A stretch of 64,000 nt of DNA, taken from assembly GCA_934133195.1 (NCBI GenBank), contig CAKPAZ010000001.1:62001-126000 (forward strand), written 5' to 3'. Shown here piece by piece: positions 34,887 to 45,658 of this stretch (position 1 is the first letter of the stretch; each line of letters opens with the position of its first letter). Under the pieces are notes generated by a model. The model worked only from the letters and a program-made list of their open reading frames with translations. It searched no databases and was not told where the DNA came from. The position numbers and the translations under genes are program-made. The DNA comes from an uncultured Bacilli bacterium (GTDB taxonomy: Bacteria; Bacillota_I; Bacilli_A; ML615J-28; CAG-313).

Positions 34887-37800
34887 CTAATCTTCTTTTT
34901 TATAGCCCCAGATTACAGTACCTTGGGAGTTCCAATCACTATTCCATCCATCAGGACAAGATTCATCCTCTGCATAGATAGTAGTATTAGAATCAAATAC
35001 CCAATTACCCATATAAGTAATTCCCGTTGGAAGAATGACACTCATAAGATTAGTACATCCTGAGAACGCACTATCAAATATGGAATCAATTCCTTTATTT
35101 AAAGTAACACTTGTTAAGTTATAACAAGAGTTAAATGCACCAAAATATATCGCGTTTACAGACCCTGGAATATTAATACTTGTTATACCACTATCACTAA
35201 ATGCACCTTCACATATTTCTTGTAAGGTATTAGGAAGATTAACTTCTTTTAAGTTACTACATCCATCAAATGCATAAAAACGAATCGAAGTAATTCCTTC
35301 TGGAAGAGTAATCTTAGTTAATATCTCTGGTGAACCAAGATTATAAATGCTTGTAACATTATACGAAGTTCCATTAAATTCAATACTTGTTGGAATTGCA
35401 GGATCATCTACTTTAATCTTGTAAATTACAGCACTACTTCTTTGAATAAAATAATCAATGTTTTCAGTTTCAACAAAACCTTTAACACCAAATACAAATT
35501 GACCTTCAGAATGTGGATCATCACTTATGTAATCAGGCCAATCTGCCAATTTACCATCAGCACCAAAGTAGAATCTTCCTACAACTGATAATTCAACTGA
35601 TTGTGGTTCTATTATTGTAACTGATGCTGGAATATAAAGAGTATTAATTTTCGAAGTAAAAGTTTTTAGTTTAATTGTTGTAACTGAATACTCATTACCT
35701 TCATATGATACTGTTTCAAGTATTCTAACATCTTTACCTTTAATACTTGTTACTTCAACATGATCGGTTTTAATTAAATATGAAACACCATCTTGAGTAA
35801 GAGTACCAACATATCCCCAAATTACAGTGCCTTGGAAATTCCAATCAGTATCCCAACCATCAGGACAAGATTCTTCTTCTACAAAGATTACTGCAGTAGA
35901 ATCAAAGACACCGTAACCAATAGTTTCAATTCCCTTTGGAAGGTAAACTTCTTTTAAATTATTACAACATTGAAATGCATAACTTTTGATTCTTTTTATT
36001 CCATTTTGAAGAATAATTTTTTCAAGACCATTACAACCATTAAAAGCATCGCGTCCTATTTCTTGTAATGTATTTGGAAAATTAACTTCTTTCAAACTAG
36101 TACAATTAGAAAATGCATAATGATTAATTATTTCTATTCCATTAGGAAAAATAATTTTTTCAAGAGCGTTGCATCCAAAAAATGCATAAGAACCTATATA
36201 TTTTAATGTGTTTGGAAGATTAACTTCTTTCAAGTTAGTACATCCATTAAATGCATTATCATTAATTGTTTCTATTCCATTATGAATAATTATAGAAGTT
36301 AAATCCTTTGGTGAACCAAGATTACAAATAGTCGTTACATTATAAGAAATGCCATTGTATACTACAGTTTCTGGAATTGTAACATCTGTGCCTTCAATAC
36401 TTGTCACTTCCGCATGATCTGTTTTAATCAAATATGTAACACCATCTTGAGTAAGAGTACCAACATATCCCCATGTTACCTTATCATTAGCACCATAGTT
36501 CCAATTGCTATCCCAACCACTAGGACAGGATTCTTCTTCTACAAAGATTAATGCAGTAGAACAAAAGGCGCGATAGGCAATTGATTCTATTCCCTTTGGA
36601 AGAATAATTTTTTCAAGAGCATAACATCCATCAAAAGCACATTCGCCTATTTCTTTTAATGTATTTGGAAGAATAACTTCTTTCAAATTATTACAACCAT
36701 AAAATGCATAGTCATTAATCGTTGTTATTCCAGTAGAAATAATTATTGTAGTCAAATCATTTTGTGAACTATGGCCGCAAATAGTCGTTACATTATATGA
36801 AACATCATTGTATACTACAGTTTCTGGAATTGTGACATCTGTGTCTTCAATGCTTGTCACTTCCGCATGATCTGTCTTGATTAAATATGTAACACCATCT
36901 TGAGTAAGCGTACCAACATATCCCCAAATAACATTAGAATTAAAACACCAATTTTCATCCCATTTTTCTGGTTTACTTTCTACTTCACAATAAATTTTAT
37001 TTATATTACCGAAAGCATATTTATCAATTTTTTCAACTGTCTTTGGAATAAATACTTTTTCCATTGTACAGCTATCAAATGCATTTTCACCAATTGTTTT
37101 CACAGAACTTGGAATTTCAATAGATTCTATAGCACAATTAGCAAATGTTTCTTTTCCAATGAGAGTTAATGCATTAGGTAATTTTACTTTTTTAAGTTCT
37201 TTGAAATTTTTAAAGCAACAATCCCTAAGCTCCGTAACATTGTCTGGAATAGTAATTTCAAATACTTCTTCATATGCATTTTCATCATTTAATATTAAAA
37301 ACTTAGACACATTATCCATTAGATGTTTACTTTCATCTTCCATTTTAATATTACACCATGTCTCAATAGTTCCATTATAATATACATCTTGTATTGAATA
37401 ACATGCCGAAAATACATAATTTTCAACAATTTCTAAGTTTTTAGGTAATACAATTTTCTTTAAGTTTATACAACCATAGAATGCACCTGACTTAATTTTT
37501 TTTACAGTATCTGGTATTACTATTTCTTTTAAATCATGACAACCGTCAAATAAACTAGCGTCTATAATTTCTATGGTATTTGGAAGATTAATTGTCTCAA
37601 GTCCACAACTAGCAAATGTTCTGCTACCTATAAATTGTAAATTTTCTGGAAGGGTTATATTTTTTAACTTTTCACAAGATTCAAAAGAACCACCACCTAT
37701 ATAATTAACACTATTAGGAATAATCACATTGTTCAAATTTTTACAATACGAAAATGAACTTTCAATTCTTTCCAATCCTAAAGGTAATGTAATTTTCTCT

Positions 37801-40800
37801 AGATTATAACAATATGAAAATGCTTCATTGCTTATTGTTTTAATTCCCTCGAGAATTTCAACAGTTTTAAGACTTGACCAATTATAAAAAGCAATACTTT
37901 TTATAGTATAATTGCCTCCTATTGTTACAGTAGATAGACTATTAGGAACATAACTTCCTAATACATAATATGCATTTTCAAATTCATTTTTCCCAAACAG
38001 ATTTAATGCAACTGAGTCATCACGAAGAATTTTGTTATTATATATAGTTAAATCGGTTAAGTTTGAACAGCCAGATAATATAGATCCACCAATAACTATA
38101 AGTGATTCAGCTAGTTCTACTGATTTAATTGTTTTATTATTTAAGAAAGCTAAGTCATCAATAGCAATAACTGGTAAACCATCAATTACTGATGGAATTA
38201 CTAAGTTTTCATTTTCACCTTTATAACCTGTTATTACAATATAACTATTATCAATAATTGAATAAATTATGCCATTATATTCTTTTATTTCTTTTTCTTT
38301 AAAGTTCCATCCAAGAGTATTTTCTCTAAAGTCTTTAGAATTAAATAGTTCATTGGTTATTACCATATCATTTTCTATTTTTTCATTATTTAAATATAAA
38401 TGATCAACAATATAACCTTCATAATTAAATACTCCACTTAAATCATTACTATCATACTTGTAATTTAAGTAACCAGATACTAGAACATTTTCAATAGTTG
38501 AGGTATCATTTTTATCAATTATCTTAAATGGATAATTCTTAGTATCTGGACTAGTTGTATCAATACATGTTGTATCAACATCAACATATAGATCTTTAAA
38601 ATAAACATTTTTAAATGTTGCATTTTCAAGTGCTAAAATATTGGTGATAAGATCATAAGATGTGTTAAATGCGAATTCCCATTTATCCTCATGGACATAA
38701 GTAAGATTACTAATGGTATGACCTTTTCCATCAAAATATCCTCTGAATACATAAGGATTCCAGGAATAACCAGTCATATCAATATCATTTACTAGTTCAT
38801 AAATGTAATTGTCTGTCATATTCATAAGATCTTCAGGAGTAGATACTTGATGAATGGTTAGTGCTGTAGTTTCTTGATCTACTTCAAATGATTTAAAAAT
38901 AAATGTATAGTTAGAAGTATAATTTCTAAGACATTCATTACCTGCTTCATCTATATACTTAACATAATGCATTTTTATGGATGTTGACTCATAGAAATTA
39001 GCCATTATATATAAATGATTATTATCAATAACCTGTAGATTTGAACTTGTTATTAAACTATCATTTAATTGATATGATATTTCTTTAATCAAATAATTTT
39101 TAGGATTATCAATTTTAATAATATATCCAAGAGTATAACCTCTTTTATCAAAGTTTGTTCCATTTACAAGGGAAATGTCAATGATATCAAGTCTTGAGAA
39201 AATTTCAATATTTAAATTATTTAAACCTTCTACTTCTTGTTCTACAGTTACGCCATTAATTACATACCCCATTCTTTCAACTTTGACATTCATTTGACCA
39301 CTCATTTGTGGAGCTTTCATAATGATAATAACATTATTAAGACTATCCCCACCAAGGATGTTGTATTTTTCACCATTGATGATTAGGTAACTTACTTTGA
39401 TGTTACTCTTATTATCAAGGTATAATTTAATGTTTACATCTTCATTAGTTTTTGGTGAAGTTTCATTTAAGACTTCAAGTTTATTAATACTAATGTTGTA
39501 AGCAAGAGTTGAATAAACATAGTCAATAGTTGTTGTCAAATCATCAGAATTTTCATTTAAGTTGTATGTATAACTTAATCTAAATGTATAAAGGGTATTA
39601 GATTCAAGTTCATTGATGACATTTTCATCAAATTCGGTAATTGTTTTAACTAGAACATCACCATTATAAACATCAAGTTTAATTTGATTGATGATTTGAT
39701 CATTATCAACTGTGATTAGTTTATAATTAATGCTTTCCGCATTCGATGTGAAACTCATACTGATGACAGGGATCATTAAAGCAAGAGTCTTGACAGTTGT
39801 TTCATATTCAAAGGTTTGCACACCTAAGCCATCATTAAAGTCTTTTTCAACAACATAAACAACACGATAAGTTGTGTTACTAAATAAATCGGTAAATTCT
39901 TTTTCGGTTAAATCTTTAGTTGTTTTAATTAATTTATTGCCAAGATATAGTTTAATCTCAACAATTTTTGATATTCCATCAACATCAACTAAAGTATGTT
40001 TATAGTTAATTTCTCTCTTTAAAGCCTCTAGTTTGATGTCAAGTTCAATATCTTCTAAGGCTTTAGTCTTAATTTCTTTAGTGTAGGTTTCTTCTTGAAT
40101 ATCTCTACCATCATGATAGTCATTAAGAAGAGTAATTACTAATTTGTAAGTATTGTTACTTAAAAGATTAGTATATAAGTTATCTGTGCCATCTACTTCC
40201 TTATTATTATAGTATAACTTAATATCTTTTAAAGTACTGATATTATCTCTATCCATTATCTTATAACTATAATTAATCGATGTTTTAGTACTTTCTAAGG
40301 TAATGTCGATACTAGGTTTTTCCATCGCAAGAGTCTTTACATACTCTTGATAACTTACTTCTTCTTCACCATTATTTAAGTCTTTAATAAATCTAACGAC
40401 TACTAAATAACGATTATTAGAAAGTAATTTACTAAATGAAATATCGTTAAGGGAAGTTACAGTCTTAACAACAACATTATTAAGAAGAATGTCAACTTGT
40501 TTAAAGGTTAGTGCCGCATCAATGTCATTGATTGAATGATTGATGTCAAAGCCATCTTTAGTAATATTATTAAATGATAGTTCATAAGTTGGATCTTCTT
40601 TTAAAGTCTTAAACTTATATTCTTCATTTAATTCACGACTTCCATATCCATCATCAAAGTCATAAACATAATTGATTCTAATAGTGTAGTTAGTGTTAGA
40701 TTTTAAGTTTTCAAGTTTAGTCTCACTTTCACTTAATTTTCTAACAAAAGTTAAACCTTCATATAAAGCAATTAAGTTAATTCTTCCGGTTACGTTATTA

Positions 40801-43800
40801 TCAGAGATTAATAAATTATATTCTAGACTATCTTTAGAAACATAATAAGGAGTGAAAATCATTGTTGGAACTTGTTTAGTACTTCTTATTACATATTCAT
40901 AAGTCTTGTTTTGAACACCCATACCATCATCTAGATCATAGAAATATTCAACAACAATGGTATACTCAATGTTAGAACTTACAACATAGTTGAATTCTAA
41001 AGAATCAAGAGTTGTTTCTTGTAAGTTACCATTTTGGTATAGTTTAATATCAATGATATTAAATACACTATCTGGGTCAGAAACATTGACTTTACCTTTT
41101 ATTTCTTTATCAGTAACACTATCAATCTTAATACCAATAACTGGAAGATTTTTAGTTAAGGTTTTAATATTTTTTGATAAGATAGATGTAGTTCTACCAT
41201 TACCATCTTGTAAATCATAGGAGTAAGTAACTCTTATTTCATATGTAGTATTAGAATATAGATTTGTGAAGATTGAGTTTAAAACATCACTTGATAAGAT
41301 TTCTACGTTATCTTTATATAGTTTAATGCTTTCAATCTTTAAAGTATTTTCAATATCAGTATATGTTACTTCGTAGTTTATACTATTCTTTGTTGATGAT
41401 AAACCTAAATCGACTGTTGGTACAATCTTTGATAGGGTTTGTACATCCATGGTGATAACCATTTCATCTTGACCATTGTTTAAATCATATGTGTAATAAA
41501 GCTTAATGGTATAAGTTGTATTACTTAAAAGATTAGTAAAGCTGAAATCTTCAGTTTTAGTATCAACTAAGGTATTGTTTTTATATAGTTCAACACATCT
41601 AATCATACCAGCTTCATCAATATCTTTAATAATTGGATTTACCTTGATTTCTGTTTTGGTTGGGAATGGCTTTAAAGAGACATCTGGAGTTATTTTTAAA
41701 GTCTTGAAAGTTATTTCTTCAATCAATTCTTTTGTTCCGGTTCCATCATCTAAGTCATAACCATATACTACGACTACCTTATATTCAGTATTAGAGGTAA
41801 GATCAGGCATATTAAAGTCAGTCAAACTTAAATTCTTAATGATGGTAGTTCCTTTATAAAGTGTAATCTCTTTAAGACTTCCGGTTTGGTTAAGGTCAAT
41901 TACATTAATATTTAATAATGCTGAATTATCTGTAAGGTTGTTAATATTTAATGATAAACTTGGAACTTGCTTTCCTGAGGTAATCTTATATTCAAAAGTC
42001 TTATATTGATTACCTACTCCATCATCTAAGTCATAATTATATTCAACAACGATAGTATATTCAATATTAGATGTTACACTATAATTAAATTCTAGACTAT
42101 CAAGGGTTGTTTCTAGTAAATTATTGTTTTGATATAATTTAATATCAATAATACTAAAAGTATTATCAGGATCAGAAAGATTTACTCTACCTTTGATATG
42201 TTTTTCTGTTACACTTTCAAGTTTTATGCCAACTACAGGGGTGGATTTACTTAAAGTTTTAATTGTTTTAGAAATGGTTCTAGTAGTTCTTCCGTTTCCC
42301 TCATTTAAGTCATATGAGTAAGTAATTCTTACTTCATATGTTGTATTTGAAAATAGTTTGACAAAAGTTGAATATAAAATGGCAGTATCAACTTTTACAC
42401 CACCCTTGTAAATATCTTTTTCATCAATTTCTAAAGTATTTTCAATATCGGTGTAAGATATATTATAACTAATACTATCTTTAGTTGAAGATAAACTTAA
42501 ATCAACACTTGGTACTACTTTTGGTAGTGTTTTGGTATCAAGAGTTACTACCATTTCATCAGTACCATTGTTTACATCATAAGTATAATATAGTTTAACG
42601 GTATAATTTGTATTACTTAATAGACCAGAGAAATAGAAACCTTCCGTTTGACTTTCAACAAAATCATTATCTTTGTAAAGAGAAATCTTTTCGATACTTC
42701 CTGCATTATCAATATCTTTAATTATTGGAGTTACTTTGATTGCTGATTTAGTTGGATCTAATTTTAATGATATATCAGGAGTTTCTTTTAAGGTCTTGAA
42801 ATTAATTTCTTGACTTATCTCTTTTGGTCCTACTCCATCATCTAAGTCATAACCATAAATAACTACTACTCGGTAGACAGCATTAGAATTAAGATCAGTA
42901 ATGTTATAATCAGTTAAACTTAAATTTTTAACTAGAGTTGCTCCTTTATAAAGGAGAATATCTTTAATACCACCAGTTTGGTTAACATCAGTTGTGTGAA
43001 TGGTTAATAAAGCTGATGATGACTCGATATTTTTTACATCAATTGAAAAAGTCGGTACTTTTTTAAGAGTGGTTACTTCAACTGTTTTAGTAACTTTAAT
43101 TTCCCCATTACCATCATTTAAATCATAAGCGTAAGTTAATTCAATTTGATATGTGGTATTTGGTTTAACGGAATTAATTGTACAACGATAGTTTTCATCC
43201 ATTTCAATCACTGCGAAATAGTAATTTAAAAGACGAGGTTTTGATACTTTAATGATATTATCGTTATCCGTAACAACTTGAGAAATTATTATAAACTCAT
43301 CAAGAGCGTAAGTTACTACATCTACTTTTGGTACTTCAAGAGCAACTGTCTTGATGTTTCTCTTTTCACTGATGGTTTGTTCATTTTTGCCATCAAATAA
43401 ATCATAGAAATATACAACTTCAAGAGTGTAATTATTGTTTGACAATAATTCATGGAAAACATCTTCCTCATTTTCTGATTTCTTGATTAATAAATCATTT
43501 AAGTATAGGTTAAATTGTTTCTTTGTTATGACATTATCAATATCACTTGAAGTAACTTTATAGGAAATTGAGAATTTATCTGAAGTAAGCGATTCAATTT
43601 CAAAGGTTGGTTGGTTATTTTCAAGAGTTTTATATTCTAATGTATAAGTATTCTTTCTTGTTGCTCCATCAAATTCATAGCTATATACAACTTGAACTGT
43701 ATAGTTTGTATTAGTTAGTAAGTTTTCAAATATAACATTATCAATATTGTTAATGGTTTTAACAATCTCTTCACCTTTAAGTAAGTTAATTTCATTAATT

Positions 43801-45440
43801 GTAGCTCTACTACTTTCTTCTTTAAAGGTTAAGCTAATCGAATTTTTGGTACATGTAGCATCTTCAACGATAAAGCCATCAAGGGAAGTAAATTTCTTTG
43901 AACCAAGGTTTACCGCTTGTTTTTCTTTTCCTGAGAAGTCATCATAAATACCGATAATCATGTATTCATAGTTTGATCCCATTTGAAGATTATCATAAGA
44001 AATACTGTTAAGTCCTACTTGTAAGAGAGTATTATAGACAATATTAGTACCATCATACAAGAAAAAGTACATTCCGTTTTGAGGATCCATTAGGTTATTA
44101 TCATCTTTTAATTCAATGATTGATGAATAAGATGTGGAAGTAATAGCTTCTTCGATAACCGTCGCGGTAGGTAGAACATCATATTTAATACCAGCTTTAA
44201 CTGTTCTTTTGCCGTCCATTCTAACATCTTTGATTTCTGTTTTATCGACATACTTTATCGCATCAATGGTATATTCTTTTAATCCCGGTTTCATTCCCGC
44301 ATCAACTTCAATGATTAATTCGGTTGAATTTGATCCTTCTTTAAATTCATAAGATTGATATTTTCTTTCATTTAAAGTAAATGATAAGATTTCGTATTCA
44401 GTTGGATTGTATAGGTGAACAACAATGTTGAATTTTTCACCTTTTTTAGCATAGTATTCAACTCTTTCGGTAGTAATGACATCAAGGAAGTCATCAATAG
44501 CATCTTTTATTCCTACGGAATTATTGACATCATTGACTCTTCTGATTTTTTCTTTGACATCACTTGCTTGTTCAATCGACATGCCTTGATAAACTGGTGT
44601 AATTTCTTCAACGATCTTTTCCCATTTAGCAATCAAAGTGATATCCTTTTTAACGGTATCAATATTGAAACGCCATTTATCTTCTCCTAAGTACCATCCA
44701 AGTAGGCGGTAACCTTCAACCTCAGTGATGGTTGGTGTTTCTAAGAAGCAACCTTCTTTTACTTTGATTTCTTTGATTTCTTCATCAAAACTGATAAATT
44801 TAACGGTATAAACTTCATCTTCTTTTGGTCTTTCTTTAATAACTCCAAGATTTTTGATTGTACCATCGGTTAATGAAATGATGAGTTCACCTGCATCATT
44901 AATGGTAACATCTTTTATACCGATACCATCAATGCCGTTTTTCCCCGCAATCTTACCTAAATTAATGACAACATCATCCGTATAAGTTAGGATTAATTCG
45001 CCATAGTCATTTACAATCATTGATTTTACCCCAACACCATTTGTACCTGAGGTACCAACAATCTTACCTAAGTTTTTGGTTGTATCATCAGTAAAGGTAA
45101 CTATTAGTTCACCTTCATCATTAATTTCGACATTCTTAATTCCTAGTCCATCGGTTCCTTTTACTCTACCAAGGTTGATGACTTCACCAGTTGATAGGGT
45201 AATGATAAGTTCACCTAAGGTATTGATTTCGACTTTTTCAATGGAGGTTCCATCAATTCCTTTAATTGTCTCTAACCACTCTTCGTAAGTTCCGGGATAA
45301 CCAGATTCTTTGGCGAGAGTATAGATTTTATATTGTTTAGTATTAGTTATATCTTCATTCTTTTTCTTACATGAGATGGTAGTAAATGATAAGAAAAGAA
45401 TTAAGATAGTTATTAATATTAAATGTTTGTTCTTTTTCAT
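34887..45440 (-). CDS. Giant multidomain surface lipoprotein (Fn3-like modules plus BspA leucine-rich repeats)
   Basis: About 3,517 residues, the largest gene here. Order: signal peptide with lipobox Cys24 (TTISC); residues 60-201, four repeats of 34-37 residues of type G-x-DG-x-GI...GELI...LG; about 212-275, a Listeria/Bacteroides (Flg_new) repeat ending ITLIAKWEK; about 290-520, a domain also found in the neighbouring membrane protein; about 521-1979, sixteen Fn3-like modules of about 90 residues (marker LLSNTTYTxxxxYxYDLxDG); a spacer with a GLUG-like motif (FRGYFDGKGHTISNLTY); about 2384-3517, LRR_5/BspA repeats. ATG 45440 follows AAGGAG. Expected to be anchored outside and to bind host, glycan or protein ligands; the ligand is unknown. 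It lies downstream of an ECF sigma operon. Confidence 0.9.
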   Translation of the reverse strand: MKKNKHLILITILILFLSFTTISCKKKNEDITNTKQYKIYTLAKESGYPGTYEEWLETIKGIDGTSIEKVEINTLGELIITLSTGEVINLGRVKGTDGLGIKNVEINDEGELIVTFTDDTTKNLGKIVGTSGTNGVGVKSMIVNDYGELILTYTDDVVINLGKIAGKNGIDGIGIKDVTINDAGELIISLTDGTIKNLGVIKERPKEDEVYTVKFISFDEEIKEIKVKEGCFLETPTITEVEGYRLLGWYLGEDKWRFNIDTVKKDITLIAKWEKIVEEITPVYQGMSIEQASDVKEKIRRVNDVNNSVGIKDAIDDFLDVITTERVEYYAKKGEKFNIVVHLYNPTEYEILSFTLNERKYQSYEFKEGSNSTELIIEVDAGMKPGLKEYTIDAIKYVDKTEIKDVRMDGKRTVKAGIKYDVLPTATVIEEAITSTSYSSIIELKDDNNLMDPQNGMYFFLYDGTNIVYNTLLQVGLNSISYDNLQMGSNYEYMIIGIYDDFSGKEKQAVNLGSKKFTSLDGFIVEDATCTKNSISLTFKEESSRATINEINLLKGEEIVKTINNIDNVIFENLLTNTNYTVQVVYSYEFDGATRKNTYTLEYKTLENNQPTFEIESLTSDKFSISYKVTSSDIDNVITKKQFNLYLNDLLIKKSENEEDVFHELLSNNNYTLEVVYFYDLFDGKNEQTISEKRNIKTVALEVPKVDVVTYALDEFIIISQVVTDNDNIIKVSKPRLLNYYFAVIEMDENYRCTINSVKPNTTYQIELTYAYDLNDGNGEIKVTKTVEVTTLKKVPTFSIDVKNIESSSALLTIHTTDVNQTGGIKDILLYKGATLVKNLSLTDYNITDLNSNAVYRVVVIYGYDLDDGVGPKEISQEINFKTLKETPDISLKLDPTKSAIKVTPIIKDIDNAGSIEKISLYKDNDFVESQTEGFYFSGLLSNTNYTVKLYYTYDVNNGTDEMVVTLDTKTLPKVVPSVDLSLSSTKDSISYNISYTDIENTLEIDEKDIYKGGVKVDTAILYSTFVKLFSNTTYEVRITYSYDLNEGNGRTTRTISKTIKTLSKSTPVVGIKLESVTEKHIKGRVNLSDPDNTFSIIDIKLYQNNNLLETTLDSLEFNYSVTSNIEYTIVVEYNYDLDDGVGNQYKTFEYKITSGKQVPSLSLNINNLTDNSALLNINVIDLNQTGSLKEITLYKGTTIIKNLSLTDFNMPDLTSNTEYKVVVVYGYDLDDGTGTKELIEEITFKTLKITPDVSLKPFPTKTEIKVNPIIKDIDEAGMIRCVELYKNNTLVDTKTEDFSFTNLLSNTTYTIKLYYTYDLNNGQDEMVITMDVQTLSKIVPTVDLGLSSTKNSINYEVTYTDIENTLKIESIKLYKDNVEILSSDVLNSIFTNLYSNTTYEIRVTYSYDLQDGNGRTTSILSKNIKTLTKNLPVIGIKIDSVTDKEIKGKVNVSDPDSVFNIIDIKLYQNGNLQETTLDSLEFNYVVSSNIEYTIVVEYFYDLDDGMGVQNKTYEYVIRSTKQVPTMIFTPYYVSKDSLEYNLLISDNNVTGRINLIALYEGLTFVRKLSESETKLENLKSNTNYTIRINYVYDFDDGYGSRELNEEYKFKTLKEDPTYELSFNNITKDGFDINHSINDIDAALTFKQVDILLNNVVVKTVTSLNDISFSKLLSNNRYLVVVRFIKDLNNGEEEVSYQEYVKTLAMEKPSIDITLESTKTSINYSYKIMDRDNISTLKDIKLYYNNKEVDGTDNLYTNLLSNNTYKLVITLLNDYHDGRDIQEETYTKEIKTKALEDIELDIKLEALKREINYKHTLVDVDGISKIVEIKLYLGNKLIKTTKDLTEKEFTDLFSNTTYRVVYVVEKDFNDGLGVQTFEYETTVKTLALMIPVISMSFTSNAESINYKLITVDNDQIINQIKLDVYNGDVLVKTITEFDENVINELESNTLYTFRLSYTYNLNENSDDLTTTIDYVYSTLAYNISINKLEVLNETSPKTNEDVNIKLYLDNKSNIKVSYLIINGEKYNILGGDSLNNVIIIMKAPQMSGQMNVKVERMGYVINGVTVEQEVEGLNNLNIEIFSRLDIIDISLVNGTNFDKRGYTLGYIIKIDNPKNYLIKEISYQLNDSLITSSNLQVIDNNHLYIMANFYESTSIKMHYVKYIDEAGNECLRNYTSNYTFIFKSFEVDQETTALTIHQVSTPEDLMNMTDNYIYELVNDIDMTGYSWNPYVFRGYFDGKGHTISNLTYVHEDKWEFAFNTSYDLITNILALENATFKNVYFKDLYVDVDTTCIDTTSPDTKNYPFKIIDKNDTSTIENVLVSGYLNYKYDSNDLSGVFNYEGYIVDHLYLNNEKIENDMVITNELFNSKDFRENTLGWNFKEKEIKEYNGIIYSIIDNSYIVITGYKGENENLVIPSVIDGLPVIAIDDLAFLNNKTIKSVELAESLIVIGGSILSGCSNLTDLTIYNNKILRDDSVALNLFGKNEFENAYYVLGSYVPNSLSTVTIGGNYTIKSIAFYNWSSLKTVEILEGIKTISNEAFSYCYNLEKITLPLGLERIESSFSYCKNLNNVIIPNSVNYIGGGSFESCEKLKNITLPENLQFIGSRTFASCGLETINLPNTIEIIDASLFDGCHDLKEIVIPDTVKKIKSGAFYGCINLKKIVLPKNLEIVENYVFSACYSIQDVYYNGTIETWCNIKMEDESKHLMDNVSKFLILNDENAYEEVFEITIPDNVTELRDCCFKNFKELKKVKLPNALTLIGKETFANCAIESIEIPSSVKTIGENAFDSCTMEKVFIPKTVEKIDKYAFGNINKIYCEVESKPEKWDENWCFNSNVIWGYVGTLTQDGVTYLIKTDHAEVTSIEDTDVTIPETVVYNDVSYNVTTICGHSSQNDLTTIIISTGITTINDYAFYGCNNLKEVILPNTLKEIGECAFDGCYALEKIILPKGIESIAYRAFCSTALIFVEEESCPSGWDSNWNYGANDKVTWGYVGTLTQDGVTYLIKTDHAEVTSIEGTDVTIPETVVYNGISYNVTTICNLGSPKDLTSIIIHNGIETINDNAFNGCTNLKEVNLPNTLKYIGSYAFFGCNALEKIIFPNGIEIINHYAFSNCTSLKEVNFPNTLQEIGRDAFNGCNGLEKIILQNGIKRIKSYAFQCCNNLKEVYLPKGIETIGYGVFDSTAVIFVEEESCPDGWDTDWNFQGTVIWGYVGTLTQDGVSYLIKTDHVEVTSIKGKDVRILETVSYEGNEYSVTTIKLKTFTSKINTLYIPASVTIIEPQSVELSVVGRFYFGADGKLADWPDYISDDPHSEGQFVFGVKGFVETENIDYFIQRSSAVIYKIKVDDPAIPTSIEFNGTSYNVTSIYNLGSPEILTKITLPEGITSIRFYAFDGCSNLKEVNLPNTLQEICEGAFSDSGITSINIPGSVNAIYFGAFNSCYNLTSVTLNKGIDSIFDSAFSGCTNLMSVILPTGITYMGNWVFDSNTTIYAEDESCPDGWNSDWNSQGTVIWGYKKED
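34900..36960 (-). repeat. Large internal repeats in the C-terminal LRR part
   Basis: The linker with GTLTQDGVTYLIKTDH is encoded three times (about 35740-35820, 36390-36475, 36820-36925), the last two nearly identical at DNA level over some 80 bases, each followed by LRR units and preceded by a CPxGWDxxWN motif. Recent duplication is implied; copy number may vary between strains. Confidence 0.85.
40875..43060 (-). repeat. Tandem duplication of a four-module Fn3-like block
   Basis: Modules 3-6 (about 41966-43060) and 7-10 (about 40875-41965) correspond one to one: YGYDLDDG...; LYYTYDxNNG; TYSYDLxxGNGRTT; VEYxYDLDDG. The unit is about 1.09 kb. Boundaries are estimated by eye. Confidence 0.8.
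44838..45263 (-). repeat. Four short tandem repeats at the lipoprotein N-terminus
   Basis: Four units of 34-37 codons, each reading G-x-DG(x)GI-x-x-V-x-IND-x-GELI-x-x-x-TD-x-x-x-x-NLG-x-I. They follow a YPGTYEEWLETIKG stretch seen before such repeats in other surface proteins. Confidence 0.85.
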
Positions 45441-45460
45441 CGGTTTTCTCCTTTTATAAT

Positions 45461-45475
45461 TTAACAAATTGTTAA
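45461..45475. promoter_or_regulatory. 15-bp palindrome upstream of the giant lipoprotein gene
   Basis: TTAACAAATTGTTAA, perfect apart from its centre, lies seven bases upstream of the AAGGAG ribosome site. It could be an operator or an RNA hairpin near the translation start. No binding protein is known to me. Confidence 0.45.
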
Positions 45476-45587
45476 AAATCCTTTATTTTTTATTCTAAAA
45501 TGTTTGTTTTTTTATAAGTGCATTTCTTATAATATCACAAAATGACAGAATTTAAAATAATAATGATTAAAATATTTAAACAAAGTT

Positions 45588-45619
45588 AAAAATGCACCCC
45601 ACGAGGAATGGAGTGCATT
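45588..45619 (-). terminator. Terminator after the membrane-anchored Fn3-like gene
   Basis: Stem AATGCACTCC / GGGGTGCATT followed by TTTT on the minus strand. It separates the sigma operon from the giant gene, which must then have its own promoter or receive read-through. Confidence 0.8.
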
Positions 45620-45658
45620 AATCTTTTTTACACTCATCTAAAGTGTTAATGAGTATTT

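Noticed and set aside
36900..37380. Plus-strand open frames inside the giant lipoprotein gene
   Set aside because: They are antisense shadows of a long, repeat-rich coding frame, with no ribosome sites and low-complexity Phe/Ser/Ile translation.
34900..45263. CRISPR-like or satellite arrays suggested by periodic DNA in the giant gene
   Set aside because: The periodicity follows codons of protein repeats (Fn3-like, LRR), with diverged copies and no spacers.
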